64,000 nucleotides of DNA from Datnioides undecimradiatus. Its lineage: Eukaryota; Chordata; Actinopteri; Lobotiformes; Datnioididae. Of this stretch, positions 1-11,065 are shown in pieces. Numbering within the stretch: position 1 is the stretch's first letter; each line of letters begins with the position of its first letter. Under the pieces are notes generated by a model. That model had not been told where the DNA came from, did no database searches, and saw only the letters and a program-made list of their open reading frames with translations. Where the stretch lies: positions 4,883,192 through 4,947,191 of the forward strand of contig WARS01000014.1 of the NCBI GenBank assembly GCA_008933995.1. The letters run 5' to 3'. Position numbers and translations under genes: made by a program.

Positions 1-745
1 CACGCTGCTTTTTATCACAGTAAAATGAGTTTATGCTTTATTTTCTTTTCTCAGACCTTTTGTTAAAACTAAATATGTAGGAATACATTAAACTGGGAAG
101 CCTTCCTTTGTCACTTTGTCAGATTAGAAAGTATTATTTTACACCACATTTCTACAAATATTTCATGTTTTATACATAATGTGGGCTATGCATGGAACAT
201 TGCCATGAAGTTACTCACAAAGGATTAGTATTGTAGGTTATACTAGTCACTATCGAGAGATGGAGTCTCTGACACCAAAAGCAGGACATCTCAAACACTT
301 CATTAGTTTAAATCCTGTTTGTGGAAAAGCTCCTGTGAAATTAGAAAAAGTATAACATCAAGCTGAAGAGACAGTGTTGTGTAAGTAAGCTCATTGACTT
401 TTAAGAGAGATGTCCTGAGGTCTTCAGGACCTCAAACAGAATTAGACTTCCACCTCAAAATCACATGAAGTCTTTTAATGTTCTGTATTTGCTCTAATAT
501 ATTCCTTTTAAACCAGATCACATGTCTTTGTAGTTTGGCAATTTTAGCCTGAATCATCCCCAACATGGTATCATTTCATCCTAGTTAAGTCAAAACAGGC
601 ATTTTTAATTATTAGTTTTTGTTTGTTGTTTTTTTTATAATTTTTTAAAGATTAGACCGAGTATATTTCAAGATATGATTTTGTAATGTTTATTTATAGT
701 TCTTGGTTGTCATGATTTGTGGGTCAATAAACCTGTCAATCAATC
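1..745. other. AT-rich non-coding segment ending in a poly(A)-type signal
   Basis: This stretch is clearly richer in A+T than what follows, has no long open frame and no microsatellite. Its right end has AATAAA at 726-731, then CAATCAATCAATCA, then GT-rich sequence from about 751. That order (signal, cleavage zone, GT-rich element) is what a vertebrate polyadenylation site looks like, so this could be the 3' end of a + strand transcript. The short CAAT tandem repeat is also typical of the tail of a non-LTR retroelement, and chance is possible. No protein could be assigned. Confidence 0.3.
733..742 (-). promoter_or_regulatory. PBX-MEIS/PREP-type motif
   Basis: CTGTCAATCA here is the exact reverse complement of TGATTGACAG, the known composite site of PBX with MEIS/PREP homeodomain partners. 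It lies within a CAAT tandem repeat, so it may be fortuitous. A second exact copy is at 7045-7054. Confidence 0.25.
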
Positions 746-3700
746 AATCAGTTGAGTTGCTTTGTGCGCACATGTGTCTGTGTGCGCCGACCTGCTCTTG
801 ACAATGTGCTTTCTGCAAAAAGGACATTTGAATCATGTCGGAGATGTAAAGGTCAAGATGTGCGGATTCCCGCTGAGGAGAAACTGAGGAACCAGGACGG
901 CTCTCCACACTTTCCGCGGCGAGGCGATCACCTCCCCTCACTCCTCTTTTATTTCACCAAATCCCTTCTTTTGGCATCTCATGAAACACAACCCATCTGT
1001 GTGCGCCTGTGCTGTTCGCTCAAGTCAAACAGTCAAATGAGCGTGGAGATGAAGGCTATTTGATGTGGTTTGTCAGTGTGGCGTGTGTCGCTGGCGCACC
1101 GTTCATACTGCGTATGTGAATGTGAGCGCTTCCACGAGAATTAGAGAAAGCACTCAACCTCCCTACACCCCAAAAAAATCCAGCCCCAATCCCCTTTTTT
1201 GCTTTTTAAATCAGGTTTTACAAACACCCTCCACTGCTCCTTCCATTCATCCATCTATCTTTCCCCTCAAAACTCAGGATTTTAATGATTCCAGTGACGC
1301 AGAAAGGATGTTATGCCCACAATCAGTGCTTGGAATATGCAGCCATACCAAAAGGTAGCATACTGTTACCATACTGTATATCAGCACAAATTCAAACATT
1401 ACCATACTGAGCAACGGATTTTTTTTTTTGTCTTGTTGTCACATCAGCTACAGTATAATGCATGTGGCTTGCTTTGTTTTCCATTGTAGTTAAATTCAAC
1501 AGTGTGAAAAGCCCCCAAAGTCACTTTTGGGAGGGAAAACATCTGCTAAATGGTCACATCTCGCTCTCAGAGCCATAGCTGAACCAGGCTTTACCTGGTG
1601 TGTGCCTCAGTGTGTACGCCGGTGCCTGGCGACCGTGTGTGTGTGTGTTTGGCAGTGCAGAAACCCTGGCTAACCCCCTCTGTGCTTCCCAATGTCCTGT
1701 CTCTGAAGAGCTATGACCATTAAGCAGCTGTTCACTTCTAAAGCCACAGAAAAAATGAGAGAGCTGCGAGAATGCAAATGAGTCTCGGTATGCGCCAAAA
1801 CTTCTCCAGAGGGACGCACTGTTAGGTCAGAGACACACAGAGGCGCATGCAGTACAGTACATGCGCTGGCATATGCACACATACACACACACAGTTGCAC
1901 GTATGCACACACGTGCAGCTAGGTTAGACTCCCTATTATGTAGTGCAAGGATTCTCTCGAGTATCAAATGATCTTGCTGTAACTACATTTCTCTTGGAAT
2001 TGGGAAGCAGAGGCTTTAGAGTCCAATACATCTGATTAAACAGACTCCAGGTACAGACGTCTACTGTAACTACCTGTCTCGGGCAACGCGCTCCTATTTG
2101 TGCTACAGTTTGATATAGTGCCTCCCTTTTACGCTCTAATTGTTTGGTACACAGTCTATTAGGATGTGAGTGTTATTACAAAGAAGGAGAGTATGATGCT
2201 GCGCACCAAAACAAGGACATTGTTCTAAGGACACTTCAAATTTGTTCATAAAGTGGCTCCTTTGTGTATCTGTCAGCGGTGCCGAAACCAGGTAAAGGTG
2301 AGGACAGAGAAAGACAAAGAAGCATCGACAAAGGGTGTAGGTTTTTGTTAAAAGCACGTTTTCAGCTCCGACCGCGGCGATGTGCATTACTCTGATGCTT
2401 CTCTTCCTCCCTGAGATGTGATTAGTGTATAGCCGAGTCAGCCTCTGGGTAATGAGAATATATGGTGAAAGGTATAAAGCATCTGATGTTGTTTTTTTTC
2501 CCGTGGCCTACTTTTATTTATACGCAGACTTCCAGCGGGCCGACACTGGTCTGTGGCACATTTTGCGTTTCGTGTCCGCGGATGTTGGTTTCTGTGTGTC
2601 CAGGTGTGTGCGCGCGTGGACTCCTCATGCTCCCCGCCTAATAGGAGCTTAACCTTATTAATCACATTAGTGTGCTGAGGGTGGCTCTGGCGACACTCCC
2701 GCGTGCTCGCGCGGGCACGCCGACACGCACTCACACATGCGCACGCAGGCAGAGGCATGTCAATCTGTCATTAGTTAATAGCTCATTAGCACAAGGTGAT
2801 TAATTACTCTGGCAGGGTGTGGGCATGACAAGGATTCGGGGGGGTGAGAGAGGAAGGAAAAGGGCCGTGGAGACAACAAGGCTGTACGCTGAGGGAGAAA
2901 GAAAGAGGAAGAGTCGGGGGGTGTTGGGGGGAGTTGGTGGTAATAAAATGGTAACCTGCTCTCGCTCCTCATAGAAACGGGACTCGCTGCCATCGATTCT
3001 GGATTCGGAAGTCTGCTGCAAGGACCAGTTATGTGTGTGTGCTTGCGTGTGTGTGCGTGTGTGTAGTGTACGCCTTCTCCTAGAGGTGTTTTGCTGGGCT
3101 GTGTTTTTTCCCGTGTCTCACGGGGATCAGCTGTAAAGGTTAACTAGTCTTTTCTTAAGCTTTCAGCCTCATGACAAATGACCATGTTCAACCCATGGGG
3201 GCACCTTATAGCACACCTTCTCTCTCCATCTATTCCCTCCTCCCTCTCTTTGTGCACTCTCTCCCGCTCCTCCCCTCACCTGCTCTCCCTTGGTGTTTCA
3301 GCTCTGGAGGCAGGTAGAAGGAGGAGAAACAGGTGGGGGTACGGTGGGTGGATGGGAACAGGCGCGGGTAAATGGGGGGAAAGAGCAAAAACTGTCACTG
3401 AGGGAAGAAAGGGATTTTGAGGTGAAGACCCACTGAACATCTGAAAAAATAAAAAGAATAACAAACTACAAGTGTCTAAATAGACATCTTGCTATTCTAA
3501 CTGCCTTGTTTGAGTTTCAGAAATCCAACTTTAACCTAAGAACTAAATAAGACTAATAAGCAGAGGTTTTTCTCTCCATACTGTTGGAACAGTCCATGCT
3601 CACCTCGGCCTGTATGACCTTTCGATATGTTCTCCTTCTTGTTCCTTCAAGATGTCCTTCTTCTCCTCACGTCCTTCTGACCTGGTGCCCTCCATAATGG

Positions 3701-3892
3701 TGAATAGCAGGCTGAATGGACTCTCCAGTGAATCGCGCTCAGTGAGAGCTTCTACACTGTACATCTAATATATACGGTTATATAGATATGCCAGGTATAA
3801 TGATGCTGAATGGCAATGATAAATAACCTGCATGAAAAAATGCATCACTTTGCGCTCGTGTGTGTGTATGTACATGTGTATATGCGTGGGTG

Positions 3893-3940
<48 letters not shown>

Positions 3941-4886
3941 TGTGCATGATGGAGTATTACAAGGTGTTGTCAAGAAAGCAATTTGTTTCTGTCTCAGATG
4001 GGTTTTTTTATCATGACAAATTGACGTGAACCTCATCTAGAAATCCAGCGTCTCCTCCTGCGCTCCCACTGATTCTACCTGGGCCGCACTCTCAACTTTA
4101 ATATGATGAAGTCATAGCCGCAAACCACCCCCTCCCCTCTCTGCCTGCTGTAAATCGAGGCCCAGCACCTGTGTATGAAAGAGTGTGTATGTGCCAAGGG
4201 AGCTCTTGATCTGCGCATACATATGTGTGAGCATGGGCGTACGTGCTCACACATACATGCAGCGGCCGCGTGTGCGCACACCGGGGTGCCGTGGTACATT
4301 GTGTGACTCGTTGAGGATGATAGATGGCGTCTGAGAATGTCACGTGAAGAGGTAGAAAATGAGGCTGACAGCGGCCCTCTGGAGTGGTGGCTCGGGGGTT
4401 GGCCTTTACCGCTCATCTCCTCCCTCTTCACTACGGTACACACCACACTACACACACCTGCTTTGTGTCAGCCATTCCCTGGCTTGTGTGTGTGTGTGCG
4501 CGCGTGTGTGTGTGTACTTTTATTTCTGTGTCAGGATTCTTCTTCTGTTGCTCTCTAGCATCCTTAACTATCCACACTCAATTCACATTGTGTTCAAGTA
4601 GAAAAAACACACACACTAATATTCCAGACAGTCTCTCCATTCGCTCGTTTAAATATCATTCTTCTTCGTCAGGTTGAATTATCTCTAAATGTACACTAAA
4701 TGATGAACAGCTTTGGCGATGCAGGCCTGTCTAAAAGCATAATGTCTAATAAGTGACTTAAGCGATGTGTCAAATGCTTACTGAATGCTGATCAATGTGT
4801 TCAGTAATGCAGAATTATGTTAGTGTTTCAACATGCTGATGAGCGAGTGATGACCTCAGCCCGTTGGTTGATAGGTGACATGATGT
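746..4886. other. Microsatellite-rich non-coding DNA
   Basis: No gene is visible. It contains many short TG/CA tracts, a long one near 3893-3937, and a CpG-rich patch at about 2565-2755. The patch at 2758-2815 is AT-rich, repeat-free and carries several TAAT cores including TAATTA, as homeodomain-bound enhancers do. Short open frames on both strands are Cys/Val or Thr/His runs from dinucleotide repeats or low-complexity sequence. If the gene extends leftwards as expected, this is teneurin-3 intron. Confidence 0.6.
3893..3937. repeat. (TG)n microsatellite
   Basis: About 22 uninterrupted TG units, preceded by a degenerate TG/TA stretch from about 3857. Confidence 0.95.
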
Positions 4887-4900
4887 CTGCCCTCTGCTGG
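4887..4900 (-). promoter_or_regulatory. CTCF-type binding site
   Basis: Read on the - strand this is CCAGCAGAGGGCAG, which matches the published CTCF core (CCASYAGRKGGCRS) at every position. The flanking bases also fit (TGC before the core, AC after it). It lies about 1.6 kb before the candidate first exon ending at 6507, so it could mark a domain border or promoter loop anchor. Function is inferred from the motif only. Confidence 0.5.
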
Positions 4901-5280
4901 GCACCGTGAGGACCTTCACTCACCTGGTAACCTGCCACCTGAGCTGCTGGCTGGAGCCTGCGAGGGGATTGAGAGAGAAATGTTACGTTTTAATTGCTTA
5001 ATTTAGCAAGTCTGCTGCTCCAGCTCCCCTCATGAATGTTGTCTTTTGGTCAGCAGACAGGAATCATTTATCATTTATCTCCAAATGGAAAATGAAATCG
5101 ATTTCTCCTTCATTCGATGCTATGTGAGGTTGATGTTTGCTTTCAGGGCAAGAGTTTTGTCAGAGAGGCTGTTTCTGTGGCTGCTGTCCTCCTGCACGGT
5201 TTGACATTGTTCGTTCCCTGTTTAGGGACATTATGTGGATGCGAGCGCGCCCATGTGAGATCTGACATATTACTGGCTTC
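4901..5280. other. Unique-looking non-coding DNA
   Basis: Low in simple repeats and with no credible coding frame. It includes an AT-rich piece around 4985-5010 (TTAATTGCTTAATTTAGC) with homeodomain-type cores. Nothing else could be assigned. Confidence 0.4.
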
Positions 5281-5695
5281 ATCGCCGCAGTGTCCTCTGC
5301 CCTTCCTCTCTCCCTCTGCTCCACGTCTCTGCTTCACCGCCTTGTCTTTTCTCCTTCTACCCTCAACCTTCTGTCTTTCCTCTCCTCTTACCATCTTACC
5401 ACTCTCTTGTCTCCTGTATCCCATGTTATCCTTTCCTCTACTCTCTCTCTGTCGCTTTCTCCTTCCCCTTTGCCTTTGATGTGCATGCTTTGTCACATTC
5501 CCATGATTCTGTCACTCTTTCACTCTCTAGCGCTCGTGGGTTCCATCGCTTTCTCCCGCCCTTGTTGCCACCTCCTCCTCCTCCTACTATCTACGCTCTC
5601 CCTCTTTCACTGTCTCACCCCTACCCCCTTTTCTCTCTCCCTTTGGCTCATTCGTTAGCTCCCACCATCATCCTTCCTCCCCCTCCATCTCGGTG
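5281..5695. repeat. Polypyrimidine-rich tract
   Basis: About 400 bp in which C and T dominate on the + strand (CTCC, TCTCTC, CCTCCTCCTCCT). The apparent Ser/Leu/Pro-rich frames here are products of the composition. Such tracts are frequent next to fish promoters and may form non-B DNA. It directly precedes the candidate promoter. Confidence 0.6.
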
Positions 5696-6240
5696 GTGCG
5701 GCGCTGCTGGGAGAGCAAGAGAGCGAGAGAGAGAGAGAGCGCGCGTGTGTGTGTGTCGAGTCTGCTCTCAGTCTCAGCTGTGGGCAGATGGAGGATGGAG
5801 CCGCAGCCACATCTCTCCTTCTCTTCTGCTCTGCCTGCCACAGGCTGAAAGGCACTCTCTTTTTCACTCTCAGTGTCTCCTCATCCATCCGTTCCCCTAT
5901 GCCTGAGCTGGCCTTGATCTGTGACGGACTGAGCAAAAAAAAGGACTGAGGACTAGAAACAGGAGGGAGACAAAAAGACCTGCAGTCTCCTGGAAAAAAG
6001 GGGGAAAGCAGTGCGGGGCATTGCGCTCATCTTTCTTCCCTCTGGTGTTTTGGTGTGTGGCGTCTCTGCAGTGCAACAGCTACACGTGTGCCTATCCACA
6101 CCGCGTGAGTGTGTGAGTGCGTGAGTGTGTGTGCGCGCATCTCTCGGTGATCCTGCTCTATCTCTCTCCCTCTCTCCTCCTGCGCGGTGCTCCGGCACTC
6201 AGCTAGCGGATTGTGCTTCACAGAGCTCACTGCAAACAGA
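5690..6240 (+). promoter_or_regulatory. Candidate internal promoter region of teneurin-3
   Basis: CpG-containing block (near 5690-5755, 6105-6150 and 6180-6210) between the polypyrimidine tract and a purine-rich leader. No clear TATA box was seen, so dispersed initiation would be expected. The last ATG before the leader is at 5899-5901 and opens only a 16-codon frame. From 5902 to 6455 there is no ATG on the + strand, which suits a 5' untranslated region. The start site cannot be placed from sequence alone. Confidence 0.35.
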
Positions 6241-6455
6241 CGGAGAGTGGAGAAGAGAAGGAAGCAAGAGTGAAGGAGAACACCAGCGAGGGAGAGCCAG
6301 ACCACAGGCAGCAAGGACTTTGTAAGGGAGAAACAGGGGCGCAAAAGATTGAGAATCAAGAAAAGAGGACTCTTAAGGGAGCGGAGAGGAGTGGAGTGTG
6401 GAGGAGAGGAGATAAGGGTAGAGGGTTAATCAGAAACACAGACCAGTACGGAGCG
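6241..6455 (+). other. Candidate 5' untranslated leader of an alternative first exon
   Basis: Strongly purine-rich (GAG, GGAGA and AAGGA runs), as seen in many fish leaders, with no ATG in any frame. It runs directly into the ATG at 6456 and the splice donor at 6508. The 5' end of this exon is not known and could lie anywhere between about 5900 and 6240. Confidence 0.35.
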
Positions 6456-6507
6456 ATGCATCACTCAGGCAACACAGGAAGAACCAAGACCCTCTCTCAT
6501 GAGACAG
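6456..6507 (+). CDS. Candidate alternative first coding exon of teneurin-3
   Basis: The ATG at 6456 has G at -3 and is the first ATG after about 555 bp without one. It opens 17 codons, MHHSGNTGRTKTLSHET, plus one base, then meets a strong donor, CAG|GTAAGA, at 6508. The exit phase (one base of a split codon) is exactly what the exon at 47539 needs. Joining them gives a Gly codon followed by RPLPPTSSSS, the same Gly-Arg-Pro-Leu junction I recall in vertebrate teneurin-3. The resulting protein would lack the usual N-terminal cytoplasmic part encoded by the canonical first coding exon. What is seen is the ATG-poor leader, donor and phase; that the exon is transcribed is inference. Phase agreement alone has a one-in-three chance. 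Confidence 0.4.
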
Positions 6508-7035
6508 GTAAGACCCTCACATACTTCTTTGTCACCAGAGCAGTCAGATGGCATTGTGCTACATTCTCTCTAGACAACACTGTGAGGAACAATAGAGCAT
6601 CGCTGTAACATGACTTCAGCCAGTGCCCGGCTTTCTTCTGCTGTGGACACATACACACAGAATTATGAATTATTTCTTATTCTTTCAACCTCCACCTCTC
6701 AGACTGGAACACCCCGCTGTAATGTAGGTTGTATGCACATACGGTGGAGTGTGTATGTGTGGGAGAATGTGTGTGCGAGGTGGAGGCGGTGGCGGTGATC
6801 AAACGGCATACATCTGAATAGAACTTGGCTTTGATGTGCGCTTGAAGTTATGATTGGCATCCGTGAATGCCAGTATGTGGTGTTCATATGCGATGCTGCC
6901 GTGCGCGTGAGCCCGTGTGTGTGCGCGCGCGTGTGTGTGTGTGTTTATTGGTCATTGATTTGAAGTTGGTGCGTACATAAGTGCGCCCTTGTGTGTCGGC
7001 CCCCAGCTTTCTGGTGAGCACATTCCGGTTGATGG

Positions 7036-7054
7036 TAATTACAGTGATTGACAG
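7036..7054 (+). promoter_or_regulatory. Adjacent TAATTA and PBX-MEIS-type motifs
   Basis: TAATTA at 7036-7041 is followed three bases later by TGATTGACAG at 7045-7054, an exact composite PBX/MEIS(PREP) site. Homeodomain and TALE sites side by side are the usual arrangement of HOX/TALE enhancers. It lies about 540 bp downstream of the candidate first exon, in a repeat-poor stretch that continues AT-rich to about 7250. Confidence 0.4.
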
Positions 7055-10000
7055 GGAGCTGATGGCAAGAAATGGACGGGACACGCGTTGCCCGTGTTCC
7101 ACTCCAATCTTTAATTTATTCATGTGTGTCGCTCCTCAATATTTACAAGGTTATTTCTAGGTATTTGCCTTTCTAATTCAATGCTGATTAATTGATTGAA
7201 TATTTAGATGTGATACGGATTTGATTTAAAAATCAAAATGATCTGATTTGTTGCGAGCTCCGTGTGCGAATGCGCAAGTTATTTGGGAACAGCAGGGTTT
7301 GTGTTGTTTGACAGAACAGTTTGACCTCAGGGAAAAAAAGGTTAAGTGTGTCTGCCGTATATATCCCTGCCTCTGTATCTGTGTGTGTGTGTGTTTGCGC
7401 TTGTGTTGCGTGGCATATAATAGTTGTTTGATTGCTTTGTGGGTGTGAGGGGATTGCTAGCACTCGTCAAGCTAATCAAACAGTTCCCACAGACAATCAC
7501 AACATGGCACACACCCCTCTCAGCAGCTCCGACACATCTGCCTCCTATCTGAACAAACATTATGAATTTACGAGCTAGACAGGCGTAATATGGGTTGGGG
7601 GTTTTTTCTGGAAACATAAAGGCAACATTGTCTAAGGAAATACAGGCCTTTCACAAGCTCACACGCACACACACAAACTCCCTGAACCGCCCACACACAC
7701 ACACACACACACACAAAGACACCCACCAACACATACGCACACACACACACATCTGTTACACGGATCCGGCCCAGCGGTGGATAAATGTGCCTTTCTGATT
7801 GCTGCCACAGACAGGACGTGATTGGCATGGCAGACCAGGGAATTAGCCATGGTTTCCATGGTGACTAATTAGGAGGGTCCTGACTGGTGGGTTTATGAAG
7901 ACAGATGACAGATCGGTGGTTCACTTCCTGCTTTACAGAGCGGGTGGTCCCATTGGCTAGCGGGACCCCCTGCCATCTGAGACAGACAGACCCTCTGCAG
8001 GCCACCTTGCACGTGTTCAGCTGTCACCAAACATGCAAATATGAAATGAAATTAAATGTTATCCTCAGCCAGCAGACACTTTTGAGTCTCAGGATTCAAT
8101 TTTATGCGATGCTTGGAAACACAGAGTGAGTGTTCAGGGGAATTTGCACGTCTCGCGGAGCACACGCATTTTCCTCTCAAACTTGTTCTTTGGTTAAATA
8201 AATCGATAGATTAATAGACGTGCAGTGTTTCTACACTGTAGTAGTCACTTTTTCACACACCACATGTGCCCGGCTGTAGGCTAAAACCACACTTGACGTA
8301 TGCATATTTGGAGACTCATTCAGGAGACACCCGTTTTATGTGACAGTAAACAAGTCAGACGGGCACACACACTCACGCTGATTATGCAGCTATAGGGCAT
8401 GTGAGAGAGAAATAGGTGTGATTGGGTCCATCTGTGGCAGAGAAAGAGGGAGAGAGAGACAGAGAGAGCTCCATCTGTGGACACCTGCCCTTCCTCCAGG
8501 CTACCGTCCCTTTTCTCTGAACTGCCAACAAGATCTGTGGTTGCACAGGTGCGCGTGTGTCTGTGTGTTTTTTTCAAAAATGCCAGGGAGGGCCTCTGTG
8601 TTGTTGTTTTTGTTTTTTTTTATTCATGTTTTTTTGAAACGTCTGAATCTTATTGTGAAGAATTTCACAGTGAGTCCGACTGGGGGGGGAATCAAAAAGG
8701 GACTCTCACTGAATGATTTGTGAACGGAAATGTCACTTGTACTCTCATCTCGTGTTTTTGGTTTTAACTTAAGGCTAAGGTCTGCGTCAGTCGTTTCTTA
8801 TTTTGCCTTTTTTTTTTTTTAAATCTTCCCTTATTGCTCTTTTCCACTGCGAGCACTTTGAGGCGACGTAGCAGGAAGAGCACAGGTGTGATTAATGACA
8901 TTAACGATGTCTACCTTCCATTCAGGTGTTCCAGATTGGGGACTGTGGTCCCGTGTATGCGTGTTTACCAGTATGGCTTACTGGGACATTGTTAATGTTA
9001 TTAGCTACACCTGCACCTTTTCCTGCTATGACTAATTAAAATGCATGGCGTGAAAAAAGGGCCTTTCATATTGTGTGTTTTGGGCTCTAAAAGCGTCGTG
9101 CTCAAGGGTGCACAAATCTGCTTTTTTTCTACTTTTTCTTTTTCTTTTTTTTTTTACCTACAACCAATAACATGCTACTACCAAGTGATACTCACTGCGC
9201 CATGAATAATTGATGCTCCTGGACACAAGCAATCCAGCCTACAACACACTGCTGGACACCTTAAAAACACACTGCCAGAAAAAATTGGTGATAACAGGTA
9301 GACGGGAGAGAGCCTTCCCCTCTCTTTCATTCAGCTATCTGTCCTCCCTCACTCTCTCTCTCTCTCACTCTCAGTCAGGCACCAGCTCCACCTAATGGCC
9401 TCTGCAGGTACTGAGGCCCTCACTCACATTCACACACACACACACACTGGCACAGGCTGACACGCGCGCACACGCTTTGATTAAAATGGCTGGAGCGCCA
9501 TACCGTTTCACCACGACACGAGCGAGGTAGTTAGAAAGCCACTGAGATAATGATCGTGATTTTTTTGGGGGGTTTTTTTTGCGGTCGGAGGCTATTTATT
9601 GGAATACGACCCCTCCACGTGGGGAGCCAGGCAGAGGGGAGAGGAGGACACAAAGGAAGAGGTGATTGGAAGAGGCACAGAGTGGGAGAGAGAAAAAATA
9701 GCGAAGCGATTGAAGAAGACGTGCGTGTCACGGCTAAACAAATAAGCATGTGTGGGAACAGATGGTAATAAAGTTCTCTGTTACAAGACTAGTGGCTCAT
9801 ATGCACGCACACGCGCGCACACACACGCCGACACACACAGACCCACACATGCACAGCTTGATTATGCGGAGTATTGGGCCGTGAGTCATTAAGACTTTGC
9901 CTCAGTGAAGCTGAGTCGAAAGTGAGCAACGACAGTCATCTACAAAGGCCGGTCACTAGCAGTCATCTCTCTTTCTCCCTTTCCTCTCTTTACTCCGTCC

Positions 10001-11038
10001 ATCTGTCTCTGTCTGCTTCGCTCCCTCTCCCTCTTTGTTTCCACCTATTTTGGCCTCTTTACCGACTCCTCTATTCTCTCCACCCACTGCTTCTCTCCTT
10101 CTTTCTCCATCATCTTCTGTCTTCGCGTCGCCTTCTCCATTCCCTTCCCTCTGTTCCCCTCCTGCTTTAGGAAAATGAGTTTTTCTCTGCTTTCAGTTCT
10201 CCATCCAGTGCTCTTGAAGCCAAAATGTGTGTGTATGTATATTTGCCTGTGTGTGTGTCGATGTGTTAGGGCGATGTGTCCTCAATCTCAGTGAAAGCAT
10301 TTGTTTCCCTCTGCCAGTGGAGATAGATTATGTATTTCACTCCTTTTCCTCGCATTGGGTTTTTTTCCTCCCTCCATCACACGTTTTGTCCTCCCCACTC
10401 AAGGTCAGTTGGAAGATTGCTTTCAGCCCCCTGTGTCCTCCCCGACGCACCATGCTTTATTGTGTGTATGGCCGTCAGCCCCTGTGCATTTGTGCATAAT
10501 ATGTGCGGTTTGATGGCTTTGTGTGCATGTTTGAAAATCATGAAAAAGGGGGTTGTGTTTTTTGTATTGTTCAATCTGTCCCGTCTCTCATCAGGTAAGC
10601 ACTTGTGTGCGGTTGCGTGTGTGTGTGTGTGTGAGCGCCACGCTGATGGAAAAGCAGTCAGCCGGCAGTCAATCTCACTTTTCGAGTCAGTTTTGAAGAA
10701 AAGGAAATGGAAAAGGAAAGGAAATCGTTAAGATTAACACGGCTGATATTAAAACGTTGGGATCTTAGAATGTTTTTTTTATTGAACCGACTTTATAAGT
10801 AAAATGTTTCAAAAAGGTTCCCTCGCAAATTTTATGGATGCATTTTCCTACGTAAATATTTAATGCACTTATTGATTTCTAGAGTGTATGTGTGTGTATG
10901 TGTGTGTATGTGTGTGTGCGTGCCATAGAGTGTGTGGCTGGTTTTTGTATGGACGGTTGGAGGTATTAATTTTCACAGTGGTGATTTGGGTGAGTAAAGG
11001 GCTGGCAAGCTAACTGGTGTTCTCAGCATGCTTTTGAG

Positions 11039-11065
11039 CGTGTGTGTGTGTGTGTGTGTGTGTGT
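11039..11065. repeat. (GT)n microsatellite
   Basis: About 13 uninterrupted GT units. Confidence 0.9.

Noticed and set aside
6213..6455. Longer N-terminal extension in frame with the 6456 ATG
   Set aside because: The frame is open but starts at GTG, not ATG; vertebrate initiation there is unlikely, so 6456 was kept as the start.
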